A stretch of DNA of 64,000 bases from Candidatus Nitrosopumilus sp. (GTDB lineage: Archaea > Thermoproteota > Nitrososphaeria > Nitrososphaerales > Nitrosopumilaceae): contig JAOTXZ010000002.1 in assembly GCA_029862085.1 (NCBI GenBank), positions 39,614 through 103,613 on the forward strand, written 5' to 3'. The position numbers and the translations under genes are program-made. Shown in pieces: positions 53,890 to 63,949 of the stretch. Position 1 is the first letter of the stretch, and each line of letters opens with the position of its first letter. The notes under the pieces are model-generated. The model did no database searches. It saw only the letters and a list, made by a program, of their open reading frames with translations, and was not told where the DNA came from.

Positions 53890-54915
53890 TTAGGTTGTAA
53901 TTTTGTCTAGATGATTGAGGTCTTTGGCATTTTTAATTTCACGAGCAATTCTTTTTCCCATACTCATCTGCTCATTATACAACAAAGAATAGTAGGGAGA
54001 GCCATCCATGTAGATATTGGTACCTGCAACTATTCTTGCTGAAAATTCAAAAGAGGTGAATTTTGCATTCTCATCATACACTCCCTCAATACAAAATGGC
54101 CCGTTCATACCAGGTGCCACCCTTCTCTTGGCTGCCTCAACAAATTTCTCACCCATCGTGTAAACTTCATCTAATAATGATTCTCTTAGTACTAGTGGAC
54201 TGTTTCCAATTACGTTAAAGGAAGGAACTTTGTTGTTTTTCATCTGTTGTTCAGATGGTATTCTTGCCAATCCTTCAATGTCTGATTCATGTCTTTGATC
54301 AACTCCAAAAAATTCAAGTTCTTCTTTAATTGGGGAATAAAAATATTGCAGATATGCCAAAACTCCTGCAGCATATGCTTGAATGTATAGTGGTTCATCT
54401 GCCGAAATAATTCCTTGACTAATAAGGTCATTTCTTTTTTTATGGTAATCCTCTTCACTTGCTGCCATAAAGTATCCTTTACCTCCTGCAGCCCCTTGTC
54501 TTTTCACAATTACAAGCTTGTCTATTTCGCTAGGGCTGGATACTTTTTGAGGCATTGGTAGACTTGCTTCTCTCATCAACTCTTCTTTCTTTTCTCTGTC
54601 TGATTCCCATCTTAGAATCCATTTATTTCCAAAAATTGGATTTTTTATTGATTCAATTTGCTCAGAACTCATTTGAGCAATTAAAGTTCCATGAGGTATG
54701 ATAACTGCGTCATTTTCCTCCAAGGTCCTCTGGCATCTTGGGTCTAAAACTTCAACGAATGAATCCACTAAAACTAGTTCATCAATGAAGGGAAATCTCT
54801 TGTATAGTTTTTCTCGTTTTTTTTCACAAACAAGCAAAGTTCTGAGTCCTTCATCTTTGGCCCCTTTTAGGACTTGTAAAGCACAATGTGATCCTAATGT
54901 TGCAATTGCCGTCAA
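53890..54915 (-). CDS. purP: FAICAR synthetase (PurP)
   Basis: 341 residues from a TTG start. ATLGSHCALQVLKGAKDEG opening, an ATP-grasp body (VIVKRQGAAGGKGYFMA; VAPGMNGPFCIEGVYDE; FEFSARIVAGTNIYM) as in the archaeal PurP family, which uses formate and ATP to turn AICAR to FAICAR in purine synthesis. The frame begins 27 nt after the stop of the small upstream gene, so the two are likely co-transcribed. Confidence 0.92.
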   Translation of the reverse strand: MTAIATLGSHCALQVLKGAKDEGLRTLLVCEKKREKLYKRFPFIDELVLVDSFVEVLDPRCQRTLEENDAVIIPHGTLIAQMSSEQIESIKNPIFGNKWILRWESDREKKEELMREASLPMPQKVSSPSEIDKLVIVKRQGAAGGKGYFMAASEEDYHKKRNDLISQGIISADEPLYIQAYAAGVLAYLQYFYSPIKEELEFFGVDQRHESDIEGLARIPSEQQMKNNKVPSFNVIGNSPLVLRESLLDEVYTMGEKFVEAAKRRVAPGMNGPFCIEGVYDENAKFTSFEFSARIVAGTNIYMDGSPYYSLLYNEQMSMGKRIAREIKNAKDLNHLDKITT

Positions 54916-54942
54916 GGTGTATTTTCCCTTACCTTTTCGACT

Positions 54943-55152
54943 TTATGAACTATGTGCGGATGAAACATACACAAACACCTCATCAATTAGCTCGGACGTT
55001 AGTTCCGATTTTATACTATCAGGAACTGCCTTTAAAACAAAATCAAACATTGTAATGTTTTCAGGCAAGCTTCCACGTTCTTGATAAATTGAGTACACTG
55101 CTATCCCATTTGCAATTATTGCAATAGTTTTTTCCTTGTTGGTAAGAACCAT
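54943..55152 (-). CDS. Small hypothetical protein upstream of purP
   Basis: 69 residues: EKTIAIIANGIAVYSIYQER, then a helical tail. Separated from purP by 27 nt on the same strand. Not recognised; the opposite strand frame is open too but overlaps the purP start. Confidence 0.6.
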   Translation of the reverse strand: MVLTNKEKTIAIIANGIAVYSIYQERGSLPENITMFDFVLKAVPDSIKSELTSELIDEVFVYVSSAHSS

Positions 55153-55234
55153 GTTGATATTTCAAAAACTATTCGATGATAAATGTTTTAGAGGAAAATT
55201 AATTACACCATAAAATAGCCAATTTAGTTAAATT

Positions 55235-56545
55235 ATGATTGAAACCGAACTAGGAGAATTACGTAGATCTCACTATTCTGACGAATTGAATTCTTCCTTA
55301 GATGGAAAAGATGTTACCGTTATGGGCTGGGTTTTAACAGTTAGGGGTCATGGAAACATTAGTTTTTTAACAATACGAGATAAAAATGGCGATATTCCAA
55401 TTGTGGCAAAAAAAGGGGATTGTCCTGATGAGGTTCGTGAAAAACTATCTTCATTAAAATCACATTCTTCTATTGCCGTTTCTGGCAAGGTAAAGTCCTC
55501 TGAAAAATCCCCCAAAGGATATGAGATAATTCCAGCTGAGCTCAGGGTGTTCTCTGAGGTCAAGAAAATTCCCCCTTTTGAGCCATTAGCAAAAACTGTA
55601 AAAAACATCGATACCCGATTAGAAGTCAGACCAATTGATTTACGACGTAAAGTATTGCAAGATATTTTCAATGTCCGAAGTCAAGTACTAGCATCAATTA
55701 GGAACTATTTTACTGGACAATATTTTTTGGAAATTCACACTCCTAAAATGATTGCTACTGCAACTGAGGGTGGAGCTGCATTGTTTCCAATTTTTTATTA
55801 CAACAAGGAGGCATTTTTGGCTCAAAGCCCACAATTGTACAAAGAACAACTCACAATGAGTTTTGAAAAAGTTTTTGAGATTGCACCGATTTTTAGAGCA
55901 GAACCCTCTAGAACAAATAGACATTTGGCAGAAGCCATATCTATTGACCTCGAAGAAGCATTTGTGGATTATAATGATGTCATGAGTAGAATTGAGGATA
56001 TTATCAAAATTTCAGTTGATACGGTAAAAAAATATTCCCAAGAAAACTCTGATGTAGAATTTAGCATTCCGCAAACTCCTGATGATATTCCCAGATACTC
56101 TTATGATGATCTAGTGGAGAGAATGCAAAAAGCAGGAGCTAAAGTCGAGTGGGGTGACGATCTTTATCCTTCAAATCTTAAAAAAATTGGATTAAATGGT
56201 TTTTACTTTATCAAGGATTGGCCGATGGGTCCTAAACCATTTTACGTAAAGGCAAGTAAATCAAATCCAAAAATTTCTGAATCCTTTGATTTAATGTTTG
56301 GTGATTTGGAGCTTTCCTCTGGAAGTACAAGGATTGAAAAAAGAGATGAACTCGAAGAGCGAATGAAAAACAAGGGAATGAAAACTGATGCATTTGATTA
56401 TCATCTTGGAGCATTTGATTATGGTGTACCACCACATGCTGGTTGCGGAATTGGACTTGAGAGACTGGTTATGGCGCTAACTGGAACTGAGAATATTCGT
56501 GATGTGACATTTTATCCAAGAGATGTTGACAGGTTAACTCCTTAA
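55235..56545 (+). CDS. aspS: Aspartyl-tRNA synthetase, probably non-discriminating
   Basis: 436 residues, archaeal type. N-terminal OB fold (VTVMGWVLTVRGHGNISFL), motif 2 FRAEPSRTNRHLAEA and motif 3 GCGIGLERLVMALTG. The family uses residues equivalent to W26 and K85 of the Thermococcus enzyme to reject tRNA-Asn; here, by eye alignment from memory, they are L34 and P93, a pattern of non-discriminating enzymes. With gatCAB nearby, this would make Asp-tRNA-Asn as a precursor of Asn-tRNA. Confidence 0.93.
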   Translation: MIETELGELRRSHYSDELNSSLDGKDVTVMGWVLTVRGHGNISFLTIRDKNGDIPIVAKKGDCPDEVREKLSSLKSHSSIAVSGKVKSSEKSPKGYEIIPAELRVFSEVKKIPPFEPLAKTVKNIDTRLEVRPIDLRRKVLQDIFNVRSQVLASIRNYFTGQYFLEIHTPKMIATATEGGAALFPIFYYNKEAFLAQSPQLYKEQLTMSFEKVFEIAPIFRAEPSRTNRHLAEAISIDLEEAFVDYNDVMSRIEDIIKISVDTVKKYSQENSDVEFSIPQTPDDIPRYSYDDLVERMQKAGAKVEWGDDLYPSNLKKIGLNGFYFIKDWPMGPKPFYVKASKSNPKISESFDLMFGDLELSSGSTRIEKRDELEERMKNKGMKTDAFDYHLGAFDYGVPPHAGCGIGLERLVMALTGTENIRDVTFYPRDVDRLTP

Positions 56546-56631
56546 CCAATTTAATGATGATAAACTGACAAAGGCAATTTATCCAAACTATTGTGGAAAG
56601 TTTTTAATTCCCTAAAGGGCAATTCCAACTT

Positions 56632-56756
56632 CTGACAAGACTTGGCACAAATTTGTCCACAAAAAGAATTAATTAATCGAGTTTGAAACTTGGACAAATT
56701 TCATGTGATCCTGACGAGACTTGGAAGAATTTTGTCCACTAACAGAACTTGATTAA
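56632..56756. repeat. Two diverged direct repeats with inverted motif
   Basis: Within a 388-base gap, CTGACAAGACTTGG (56632) and CTGACGAGACTTGG (56711) begin two ~45-nt direct repeats 79 nt apart; both continue with AATTTGTCC/TTTTGTCC. Between them lies the reverse arm GGACAAATTT (56692-56701) of AAATTTGTCC (56649-56658). The rest of 56546-56933 has no gene. A repeat-type small RNA or a protein-binding site is possible. Confidence 0.45.
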
Positions 56757-56933
56757 AATCCAATTACCGTATTGAACCAAAAGTTAGATACTCCTGTCAG
56801 TTAATCGATGTTAACTGATTCTAATCTGTTGTAGTTCAACTCAAAAAAGAATATTGATGTATTCTCTTAGTATTTTGGTAAAATCTTGCAAGAGACGTCC
56901 CAATTATATAACAAAAAATACGTAATTACTTAA

Positions 56934-57836
56934 GTGTCACAACAAGAAAAAGAATTGGGAATTCAACGAAGCATTTCTCAAATAGTTGATGCCAAAACTA
57001 CTACAGAAGGAGACGGGTTCATTGTTCATAGACCGTTTCCCAATTCTGAAATTAGAGAATTTGATCCTTTCTTGCTGTTGGATGAAATGGGACCAATTAC
57101 TTTATCTCCTGGAGATGCAAAAGGGGCATCTGATCATCCGCACAGAGGATTTGAAACTGTTACATATGTTATCAAAGGGGCCTTTGAACACAAAGACTCT
57201 CAGGGTAACTCGGGAAAATTATTTTCAGGAGATGTCCAATGGATGACTGCAGGTTCTGGAGTAGTGCATTCAGAGATGCCAGAAAAAGACTTTGCTCAAA
57301 AAGGCGGGACTTTGCATGGTTTCCAACTTTGGGTGAATCTACCAAAAAAAGACAAGATGATAAAACCTCGTTACCAAGATATTGTCTCAAAAAATATTCC
57401 TATTGTAAAAAGCAGTGATGGCAAGGTTCAGGTAAAAGTGATTGCAGGCGAATCAATGGGAAAACATGCCGTAATTGATACAAAAATTCCAATCATGTAT
57501 CTTCATTTTACAATTCAGCCAGGAGGTAAAATAATTCAGCAGATTCCAAAAAATTACAACGCATTTGCATATGTTGCCAGCGGAGTAGGTTTGTTTGGAT
57601 TAGAACAAAGAAATGTAAACAAAGAACAAGCCATTTTCTTTGAAAGAGATGGTGATGAAATAACAATTGCAACTCCAAAAGATGCTATGACTCCTTTGGA
57701 GGTAATTTTGCTAGGAGGAATTCCAATTAATGAACCAGTAAAACGATATGGTCCATTTGTAATGAATACGGATGAGGAGTTACAACAAGCAATTTCAGAT
57801 TATAAAAACGGAAAAATGGGATTAATAGATTTTTAA
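56934..57836 (+). CDS. Pirin-family protein
   Basis: 300 residues from a GTG start. Bicupin with all four metal ligands of human pirin visible: H68 and H70 in DHPHRGFET, and H112 and E114 in GVVHSEMP. Such proteins bind Fe(II); some have quercetinase activity. Downstream of the repeat gap. Specific function unknown. Confidence 0.9.
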   Translation: MSQQEKELGIQRSISQIVDAKTTTEGDGFIVHRPFPNSEIREFDPFLLLDEMGPITLSPGDAKGASDHPHRGFETVTYVIKGAFEHKDSQGNSGKLFSGDVQWMTAGSGVVHSEMPEKDFAQKGGTLHGFQLWVNLPKKDKMIKPRYQDIVSKNIPIVKSSDGKVQVKVIAGESMGKHAVIDTKIPIMYLHFTIQPGGKIIQQIPKNYNAFAYVASGVGLFGLEQRNVNKEQAIFFERDGDEITIATPKDAMTPLEVILLGGIPINEPVKRYGPFVMNTDEELQQAISDYKNGKMGLIDF

Positions 57837-57845
57837 ATTAAAAAA

Positions 57846-58157
57846 TTATCCATAATCAATTTTTTTAATTCTTACATTACTGCCTTTCGTTTCAAGGTAA
57901 TGTCCGATAAAGTTTGTTAGTTGTTCTCCAATTCTATATCCTAGAGCACCTTCCATCATTCCTGATTTTTCGATAATATCTGCCATCTCTTCTGTAATCT
58001 GGATATTAAAAAATGTCCAACCAAATTTAATAAATGGCTGCTCAATGGTATATCCATTTGTAATATCACATTCTGTTTCAAGGTCCTTTAGAGCCTGGAT
58101 TATGATTGGGTATTCCTTATCGTAACTTCTAGTGGAGAGCTGAAATAATGGATTCAA
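57846..58157 (-). CDS. Hypothetical protein
   Basis: 103 residues from a TTG start that overlaps the upstream gene's stop (TTGA). An alpha/beta protein (TIEQPFIKFGWTFFNIQITE). Not recognised. Confidence 0.6.
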   Translation of the reverse strand: MNPLFQLSTRSYDKEYPIIIQALKDLETECDITNGYTIEQPFIKFGWTFFNIQITEEMADIIEKSGMMEGALGYRIGEQLTNFIGHYLETKGSNVRIKKIDYG

Positions 58158-58363
58158 GATCTGTTTACTCTATTTTTATCTCGACAAATCCCGCACAAAT
58201 AATTTTCCTTAAACTCTTTAATTTCTTTTTGGAACTCGACTGTTTTAGAATAATTTTCGGAGGCCTTGATTCCACCTGGAACTTTGTTCTGGCAGTTTGT
58301 ACAATTTAGATCGAGATTAAGTCTTATTGTTTTTTCATTTTTTAGGATTTTTCCTATTATCAC
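58154..58363 (-). CDS. Small zinc-binding protein
   Basis: 69 residues, GTG start: LNCTNCQNKVPGGIK...YLCGICRDKNR, two CxxC pairs flanking a helix (zinc site). Coupled to the next gene by a 4-nt overlap. Confidence 0.6.
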   Translation of the reverse strand: MIIGKILKNEKTIRLNLDLNCTNCQNKVPGGIKASENYSKTVEFQKEIKEFKENYLCGICRDKNRVNRS

Positions 58364-58528
58364 GAATTTTTGTTATATTTTTAGTATTTGAAAACTTTAT
58401 CAATAAACGGTAATATATCGAAAATTTAGCACTTCAATCATGTTAGTATGTAGATATTTTGTGCCTGAAATTACCTATTTTGTAATAGATCAAACAAATT
58501 CTTTTGATTTTGGAAATCGTTTTCCTGA

Positions 58529-58804
58529 GTGATTAAATTGGTTACAGAAGAAGAAATAGAACAAGTCGCAAAATTTATGAAAATCGATGTACATGATCAC
58601 AAAGAGTATGTAGAAAAAGTCCATGATATGATTGACTTTTTTGACATTTTGGATTCAGCAGGAGTAGAAGACGAGGAAGTTACAATGACTGATTTACCCT
58701 TGTCTAAATTAAGAGAAGATAAACACATTCCATTTGAGGATAAATTAATTGAAAAATTAAAAAATTACAAGGAACACTATGTAAGAGCACCAAAGATGGT
58801 TTAA
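58529..58804 (+). CDS. gatC: Asp/Glu-tRNA amidotransferase subunit C
   Basis: 91 residues, GTG start: ITEEEI-type opening (VTEEEIEQVAKFMKI), conserved VHDMIDFFDIL and LPLSKLREDKHI. Wraps GatA and GatB in the transamidase. gatA begins right after its stop. Confidence 0.93.
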   Translation: MIKLVTEEEIEQVAKFMKIDVHDHKEYVEKVHDMIDFFDILDSAGVEDEEVTMTDLPLSKLREDKHIPFEDKLIEKLKNYKEHYVRAPKMV

Positions 58805-60250
58805 TTGAATCTAAAAATATCTGCCCTAGAATATGTTGAGCAAGTAAAGAATGGAAATATTTCAGCTGAAGATTTTGTTTCAGCAACAATTGATAGAATT
58901 AAAAATGTTGATGATAAATTACATGCATTTCTACAAGTAAATTCAAAAGCAGTGGAACAAGCTGCTCAAGTTGACAAGAAAGTAAAGTCTGGGGAAAAAG
59001 TAGGGTCATGTTTTGGAATGCCGATTTCAATTAAAGACAACATTTGCATTAAACATTCCAAAACTACATGTGCATCAAAAATGCTGGAAAATTTTGTTGC
59101 ACCATATGATGCAACTGTAATATCAAAATTAAAAGAACAAGACGCTGTGTTTATCGGCAAGGCAAACCTTGATGAATTTGCAATGGGCCTAACAACTGAA
59201 TTTAGTGCATATGGTCCTAGTAGAAACCCTTGGAATACTGATTATGTCCCTGGCGGTTCTTCTGGAGGAAGTGCAGTTTCTGTAAGTGCTTTTGAATGTG
59301 TTGCATCGTTGGGTTCAGACACGGGAGGTTCAGTTCGAAATCCTGCCAGCTTTTGCTCGACGGTTGGATACAAACCCACTTATGGATTGATTAGTCGTTA
59401 TGGATTAATTTCTTATGCAAATAGTATCGAGCAGATTGGCCCAATAACTAGAACAGTAAAGGATACTGCATTTATGCTGAATATTTTATCTGGTTTGGAT
59501 TCCCATGATAATACAACTATTGATAATGAAAATGTTGACTATCTTTCAGGCATAGAGGCTGGAATAGAAGGGAAAAAAATAGGCATAATTCAAGAAATGA
59601 TAGGCGAGGGAATTGATCACACAGTTCTTTCAGCAACAAATGATGCTGTATCAAAGTTAGAAGGACTTGGAGCCATTTGTGAACCGATATCAATTGATAT
59701 GGTGAAATATTCTGTCGCATCTTATTACACAATTACGGCAACTGAAGCTGGAAGTAATTTGGCACGATATGATAATCTTAGATATGGGTATGACTTTCCA
59801 GTTGAAGGATTCGAATTTAATTCCTACATTTCAAAAGCCAGAACTAAATTTGGTCCCGAAGTTATACGACGAATGATACTTGGGGGATTTGTTCCTTCGT
59901 CTGGGCATGCAGGAAAATATTTTCTAAAGTCTCTCAAAGTAAAAAGTAAATTAACTAGAGAAGTAACTGAGGCATTCAAAAAATATGATTTTCTAGTTGC
60001 ACCAACTGTTCCAATATTACCTTTTAAAATTGGAGAAAAAATTGATGATCCTGTTGCATTATTCCAAGTTGACATTAACACTGTAATGTCAAATCTTACC
60101 GGAGTTCCATCAATTTCAGTTCCATATGCAATATCTAATGGATTGCCAATTGGAATTCAACTACTAGCAAAACAAAATGATGACAAGTCGTTATTGCAAG
60201 CAGCACATGCCCTTGAAACAACCGTAAACCTGCCGGAGGTTCCAATATGA
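58805..60250 (+). CDS. gatA: Asp/Glu-tRNA amidotransferase subunit A
   Basis: 481 residues, TTG start at the base after the gatC stop. Amidase signature GGSSGGSAVSVSAF with the Ser-cisSer-Lys triad (Lys in ISIKDNICI; Ser in SDTGGSVRNPAS). It frees ammonia from glutamine for GatB. Overlaps gatB by 4 nt. Confidence 0.96.
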   Translation: MNLKISALEYVEQVKNGNISAEDFVSATIDRIKNVDDKLHAFLQVNSKAVEQAAQVDKKVKSGEKVGSCFGMPISIKDNICIKHSKTTCASKMLENFVAPYDATVISKLKEQDAVFIGKANLDEFAMGLTTEFSAYGPSRNPWNTDYVPGGSSGGSAVSVSAFECVASLGSDTGGSVRNPASFCSTVGYKPTYGLISRYGLISYANSIEQIGPITRTVKDTAFMLNILSGLDSHDNTTIDNENVDYLSGIEAGIEGKKIGIIQEMIGEGIDHTVLSATNDAVSKLEGLGAICEPISIDMVKYSVASYYTITATEAGSNLARYDNLRYGYDFPVEGFEFNSYISKARTKFGPEVIRRMILGGFVPSSGHAGKYFLKSLKVKSKLTREVTEAFKKYDFLVAPTVPILPFKIGEKIDDPVALFQVDINTVMSNLTGVPSISVPYAISNGLPIGIQLLAKQNDDKSLLQAAHALETTVNLPEVPI

Positions 60251-61650
60251 CTAAGATTGGATTAGAAATACACTGTCAGTTGACTAAACTTGAAAGTAAA
60301 TTGTTTTGTTCCTGTAAAGCAAACTATAGAGAAAACAAACCAAATAGCAATGTATGTCCAATTTGTATGGGGTTGCCTGGAACTCTTCCCAGATTAAACA
60401 AAAAGGCTGTTGAAAAGGCAACATTGATTGCGATGGCACTTAACTGCAGTACTCCTGAGAAAATTGCGTTTTTTAGAAAAAATTATTTTTATCCTGACCT
60501 TCCAAAAAACTTTCAGATAACTCAACTAAACATCTATGGCGATACCAGTGTGGGTGGAACAGGGGAGATAATGGTTGGAGACAAGAAAATCCGGATTACT
60601 AGAATTCAACTCGAAGAAGACCCTGGAAGGCTAATTTATGAGGGAAGTTCGTCCAAGAATCAAATCACTCTTGTAGATTATAATCGAGCAGGCACACCCT
60701 TGGTGGAAATTGTTACGGAACCTGATTTTGAAAATCCTAAACAGGTAAGAGAATTTCTCAAGATTTTATCGGATTTACTTGAAAATCTCAATGTTTCAGA
60801 TCCTAGCTTGGAGGGAGCTATGAGGGCAGATGCAAATGTCTCAATAGAAGGAGGAAACAAGGTGGAAATAAAAAATATAAACTCATTTCATGATTTAGAA
60901 AAAGCAGTTCATTTTGAAATAACAAGACAAGAAAGTCTTTACTCGAGGGACATACCTATTGCACTAGAGACACGACATTGGGATGATCAAAGGAAAATTA
61001 CAATTTCTTCAAGATCAAAAGAAGAGGATCTTGATTATAGGTATTTTCTTGAAGGTGATATTCCTTGGGTAAGGATTGGTAAAGACATTCAAGAAAAATT
61101 AAAATCAGAAATGCCAGAGAGCATAATGTCAAAAAAAGAACGTTATGTTACAAAATATAATATTCCAGAACAAGTTGCAGATGTCTTGTCTTCTGACAAA
61201 TACTATTCAGATTTGTTTGATAAATCTAACGATGAACAAAATGCAAAAGAGATTGCAAATATTATTACCACAGACCTTATGGGCTTGGTGGATACTAGGG
61301 AAAAAAGAGAACAGTCTAAATTAACTTCCTCGCATTTGAGAGACCTTGCTGATTCCATACAATCCGAAAAATTAACAAGAAATTCGGCTAAAAATGCGCT
61401 ATATGAAATTGTAAAAAGTGGAAAAGATTTGTCTGAAATAATTTCACAATTAGATTTGGGTAATGTTTCAGATGAAAACGAATTGTTACAAATAATTCAA
61501 CAAGTTTTATCTGAAGAACCTCAAGCAGCTGAAGAGGCCAAATCAAATCCACAAACAATCAATTTCCTTGTAGGTAAAGTAATGCAGAAAACAAAGGGAA
61601 AGGCCGATCCAAAATTAACCTTAGAATTATTCAAAAAGAAATTAGGCTAA
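60247..61650 (+). CDS. gatB: Asp/Glu-tRNA amidotransferase subunit B
   Basis: 467 residues. IGLEIHCQLTKLESKLFCSC opening and CPICMGLPGTLPRLN with Cys pairs (zinc), RIQLEEDPGRLIYE, and a C-terminal YqeY-like tail. It activates and amidates Asp-tRNA-Asn or Glu-tRNA-Gln. Being GatB rather than GatE, this is the GatCAB type. Confidence 0.96.
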   Translation: MTKIGLEIHCQLTKLESKLFCSCKANYRENKPNSNVCPICMGLPGTLPRLNKKAVEKATLIAMALNCSTPEKIAFFRKNYFYPDLPKNFQITQLNIYGDTSVGGTGEIMVGDKKIRITRIQLEEDPGRLIYEGSSSKNQITLVDYNRAGTPLVEIVTEPDFENPKQVREFLKILSDLLENLNVSDPSLEGAMRADANVSIEGGNKVEIKNINSFHDLEKAVHFEITRQESLYSRDIPIALETRHWDDQRKITISSRSKEEDLDYRYFLEGDIPWVRIGKDIQEKLKSEMPESIMSKKERYVTKYNIPEQVADVLSSDKYYSDLFDKSNDEQNAKEIANIITTDLMGLVDTREKREQSKLTSSHLRDLADSIQSEKLTRNSAKNALYEIVKSGKDLSEIISQLDLGNVSDENELLQIIQQVLSEEPQAAEEAKSNPQTINFLVGKVMQKTKGKADPKLTLELFKKKLG

Positions 61651-61653
61651 GAG

Positions 61654-61917
61654 ATGACTGAACTTTCTTTAGAGGATATAGAATTTATAAAAATACTAGC
61701 AAATTCTGATTCAACAATTTTGGAAAAAGGGATGAATGAGACAACAAAAGACCGATTAGACTCTCAAATAGGCGTGATTTTAAGGGAATATTACAAAGAA
61801 AACACCAGGGGCCAATCTTCACATTGGATAGAAAAATTTGAAAAAGCAGGTATTTCTGAAGATGATGGAAAGGCAGCCATTGCATGTGCAAGAAGATTAG
61901 GAATAGATATTTCTTAA
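61654..61917 (+). CDS. Hypothetical protein downstream of gatB
   Basis: 87 residues: charged helical protein (LSLEDIEFIKILANSDSTIL). It starts 3 nt after gatB and so probably belongs to the operon. No motif. Confidence 0.65.
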   Translation: MTELSLEDIEFIKILANSDSTILEKGMNETTKDRLDSQIGVILREYYKENTRGQSSHWIEKFEKAGISEDDGKAAIACARRLGIDIS

Positions 61918-61957
61918 AATAAAAAATTTTTTACCTTGAAGAATTTTAAATAATCAC

Positions 61958-63880
61958 TTGTCTAATTTTGAATTTTTTCCTACTTTAGATCAAAAACAAA
62001 ATTCCAACATTTACAACTTTATGAAAAAAAATAACATTTCGTCGCTAAAAGAATTATCTGAAAAAGCAAATAAAGATCTTGAATGGTTCTGGAAAGATGT
62101 TGAAAAATTTTTTGAAATAGTTTGGGATGAGCCATACAAAAAAGTTTTAGATTCATCCAAAGGAAAACCCTGGGCTAGATGGTTTGTTGATGGAAAAACC
62201 AACATTTACAAATCAAGTGTAGAAAAATTTTCTAAAGTTTTTCCACAAAAAATTGCTTATACTTTTGTATCAGAAGATGGCAAAACTTCCAGCGTCACCT
62301 ACCTGGAATTAAATAAAAAAGTTAGCAAACTTGCAAATTCGTTAAAAAGTTTAGGTGTTCAAAAAGGAGATGTTGTGGCAATATTTCTTCCAATGATTGA
62401 AGAATCTATTTTAGCAATTCTTGCTTGTGCTAAAATTGGTGCGGTACAAACGGTTATTTTTTCAGGATATAGTTCTGAATCATTACAAATAAGATTACAC
62501 GACTGCAAAGCAAAAGTTCTTTTCGTATGTGATGGATTTCAAAGAAAAGGAAAACAAATTTCTCAAAAAAGTATAATCGAAGAAGCAACTAAAAATTTAG
62601 ATATAAAAAAAATTATTATTCCCTACAAAAAAGTTGATTTTTATGAAAAGTCTGAAAGTACGATTTTTTATTATGATCTGGTAGGCTCTCAATCCGATTC
62701 ATGTTTTGCAGAAATAACAGATTCTCAGGATCCTTTGTTCATTCTTTATACTTCTGGTACCACTGGAAAACCAAAAGGAGTAATTCACGGGCATGGTGGA
62801 TTTTCTGTTTTTGCTGCCTATCAGGCAGGATTTTTGATTGATACTAGTGAAAATGACGTTATTTTATGGCCTGCAGATATTGGATGGATAACTGGTCTGG
62901 TTTGGAATGTTTATGGTCTTTTGTTACGAGGTGCTACCGCAATAATTTATGACGGTGCACTGGATTTTCCAAACTATGATAGAATATGGGAACTGTTACA
63001 AAATTACAATGCAACTATTTTTGGGATTTCACCTACGGCAGTTAGATTGTTTAAGAAAAATAATATCAAACCACTAGAACGTTACTCGTTAGATAAAATA
63101 AAAAATATTCCAACTACTGGTGAGCCTTTAGATGAGGATTCGTGGAGATGGTTGTTTGAAAATGTTGGAAATAAGAAAATCCCAATCATGAATTTATCGG
63201 GAGGCACAGAAATTGGAGGTGCAATGTTGTCTGTTTTTCCAGGGATGAAATTAAAACCATCTACTGTTGGAATTCCATGTCCTGGAATTAATCTTGATGT
63301 TTTTGATGAAAAAGGAAATTCAATAAAAGAAGAAAACGGGTATCTTGTAATTAAATCTCCATGGCCTGCGATGACTCATGGTCTATTAAATGATGATCAA
63401 AGGTATTTGAAAACCTATTGGTCTCGATTTGAAAATATTTGGTTTCATGGAGACTATGTGTATGTAGATAATGATGGTCTTTGGTATATGAAAGGAAGAG
63501 CAGATGATGTCATTAATGTGTCTGGTCATCGATTGAGTACAGCCGAAATCGAACATACTGTAATTAGCCATGAAAAAATTTCTGATGCAGCTACAATTTC
63601 AATTCCTGATGATTTAACTGGTGAGGCGATTATTTTATTTGTTGTAGGGGAAGGCGATGGAGCAGAAGATTTAACTCTAGAAATATCAAACTTTATTTCA
63701 AAAAAAATTGGTAAACTTGCCAAACCAAAATTTGTCTATTTTTTATCTGACCTACCTAAAACACGGACTGGAAAAATTATGAGACGACTTTTAAGGGCAA
63801 AATTATTAGGCTTGGAATTGGGGGATTTATCTCCCTTAGAAAACCCTCATGTTTTAGAGGAAATTCCAAAATTGGGTTGA
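61958..63880 (+). CDS. AMP-forming acyl-CoA synthetase (acetoacetyl/acetyl-CoA type)
   Basis: 640 residues, TTG start. The acetate-CoA ligase N-terminal domain is WFWKDVEKFFEIVWDEPY. The AMP-binding motif ILYTSGTTGKPKGVIHGHGG, LSGGTEIGGA, HGDYVYVDNDGLW and the C-terminal Lys motif PKTRTGKIMRR are present. It activates a carboxylate to its CoA thioester via an adenylate. The acyl chain cannot be read; short or branched acids are likely. Confidence 0.92.
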   Translation: MSNFEFFPTLDQKQNSNIYNFMKKNNISSLKELSEKANKDLEWFWKDVEKFFEIVWDEPYKKVLDSSKGKPWARWFVDGKTNIYKSSVEKFSKVFPQKIAYTFVSEDGKTSSVTYLELNKKVSKLANSLKSLGVQKGDVVAIFLPMIEESILAILACAKIGAVQTVIFSGYSSESLQIRLHDCKAKVLFVCDGFQRKGKQISQKSIIEEATKNLDIKKIIIPYKKVDFYEKSESTIFYYDLVGSQSDSCFAEITDSQDPLFILYTSGTTGKPKGVIHGHGGFSVFAAYQAGFLIDTSENDVILWPADIGWITGLVWNVYGLLLRGATAIIYDGALDFPNYDRIWELLQNYNATIFGISPTAVRLFKKNNIKPLERYSLDKIKNIPTTGEPLDEDSWRWLFENVGNKKIPIMNLSGGTEIGGAMLSVFPGMKLKPSTVGIPCPGINLDVFDEKGNSIKEENGYLVIKSPWPAMTHGLLNDDQRYLKTYWSRFENIWFHGDYVYVDNDGLWYMKGRADDVINVSGHRLSTAEIEHTVISHEKISDAATISIPDDLTGEAIILFVVGEGDGAEDLTLEISNFISKKIGKLAKPKFVYFLSDLPKTRTGKIMRRLLRAKLLGLELGDLSPLENPHVLEEIPKLG

Positions 63881-63949
63881 TAAAATCTTAGTTTTTGATA
63901 TTTTATGATTAACCACCCACCGCTTTATTGAAATTTTAGAGGTAAATCA

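Noticed and set aside
54698..55084. 128-residue plus-strand frame over purP start
   Set aside because: It lies opposite the well-supported purP and its upstream gene; Ser-rich shadow sequence with no motif.
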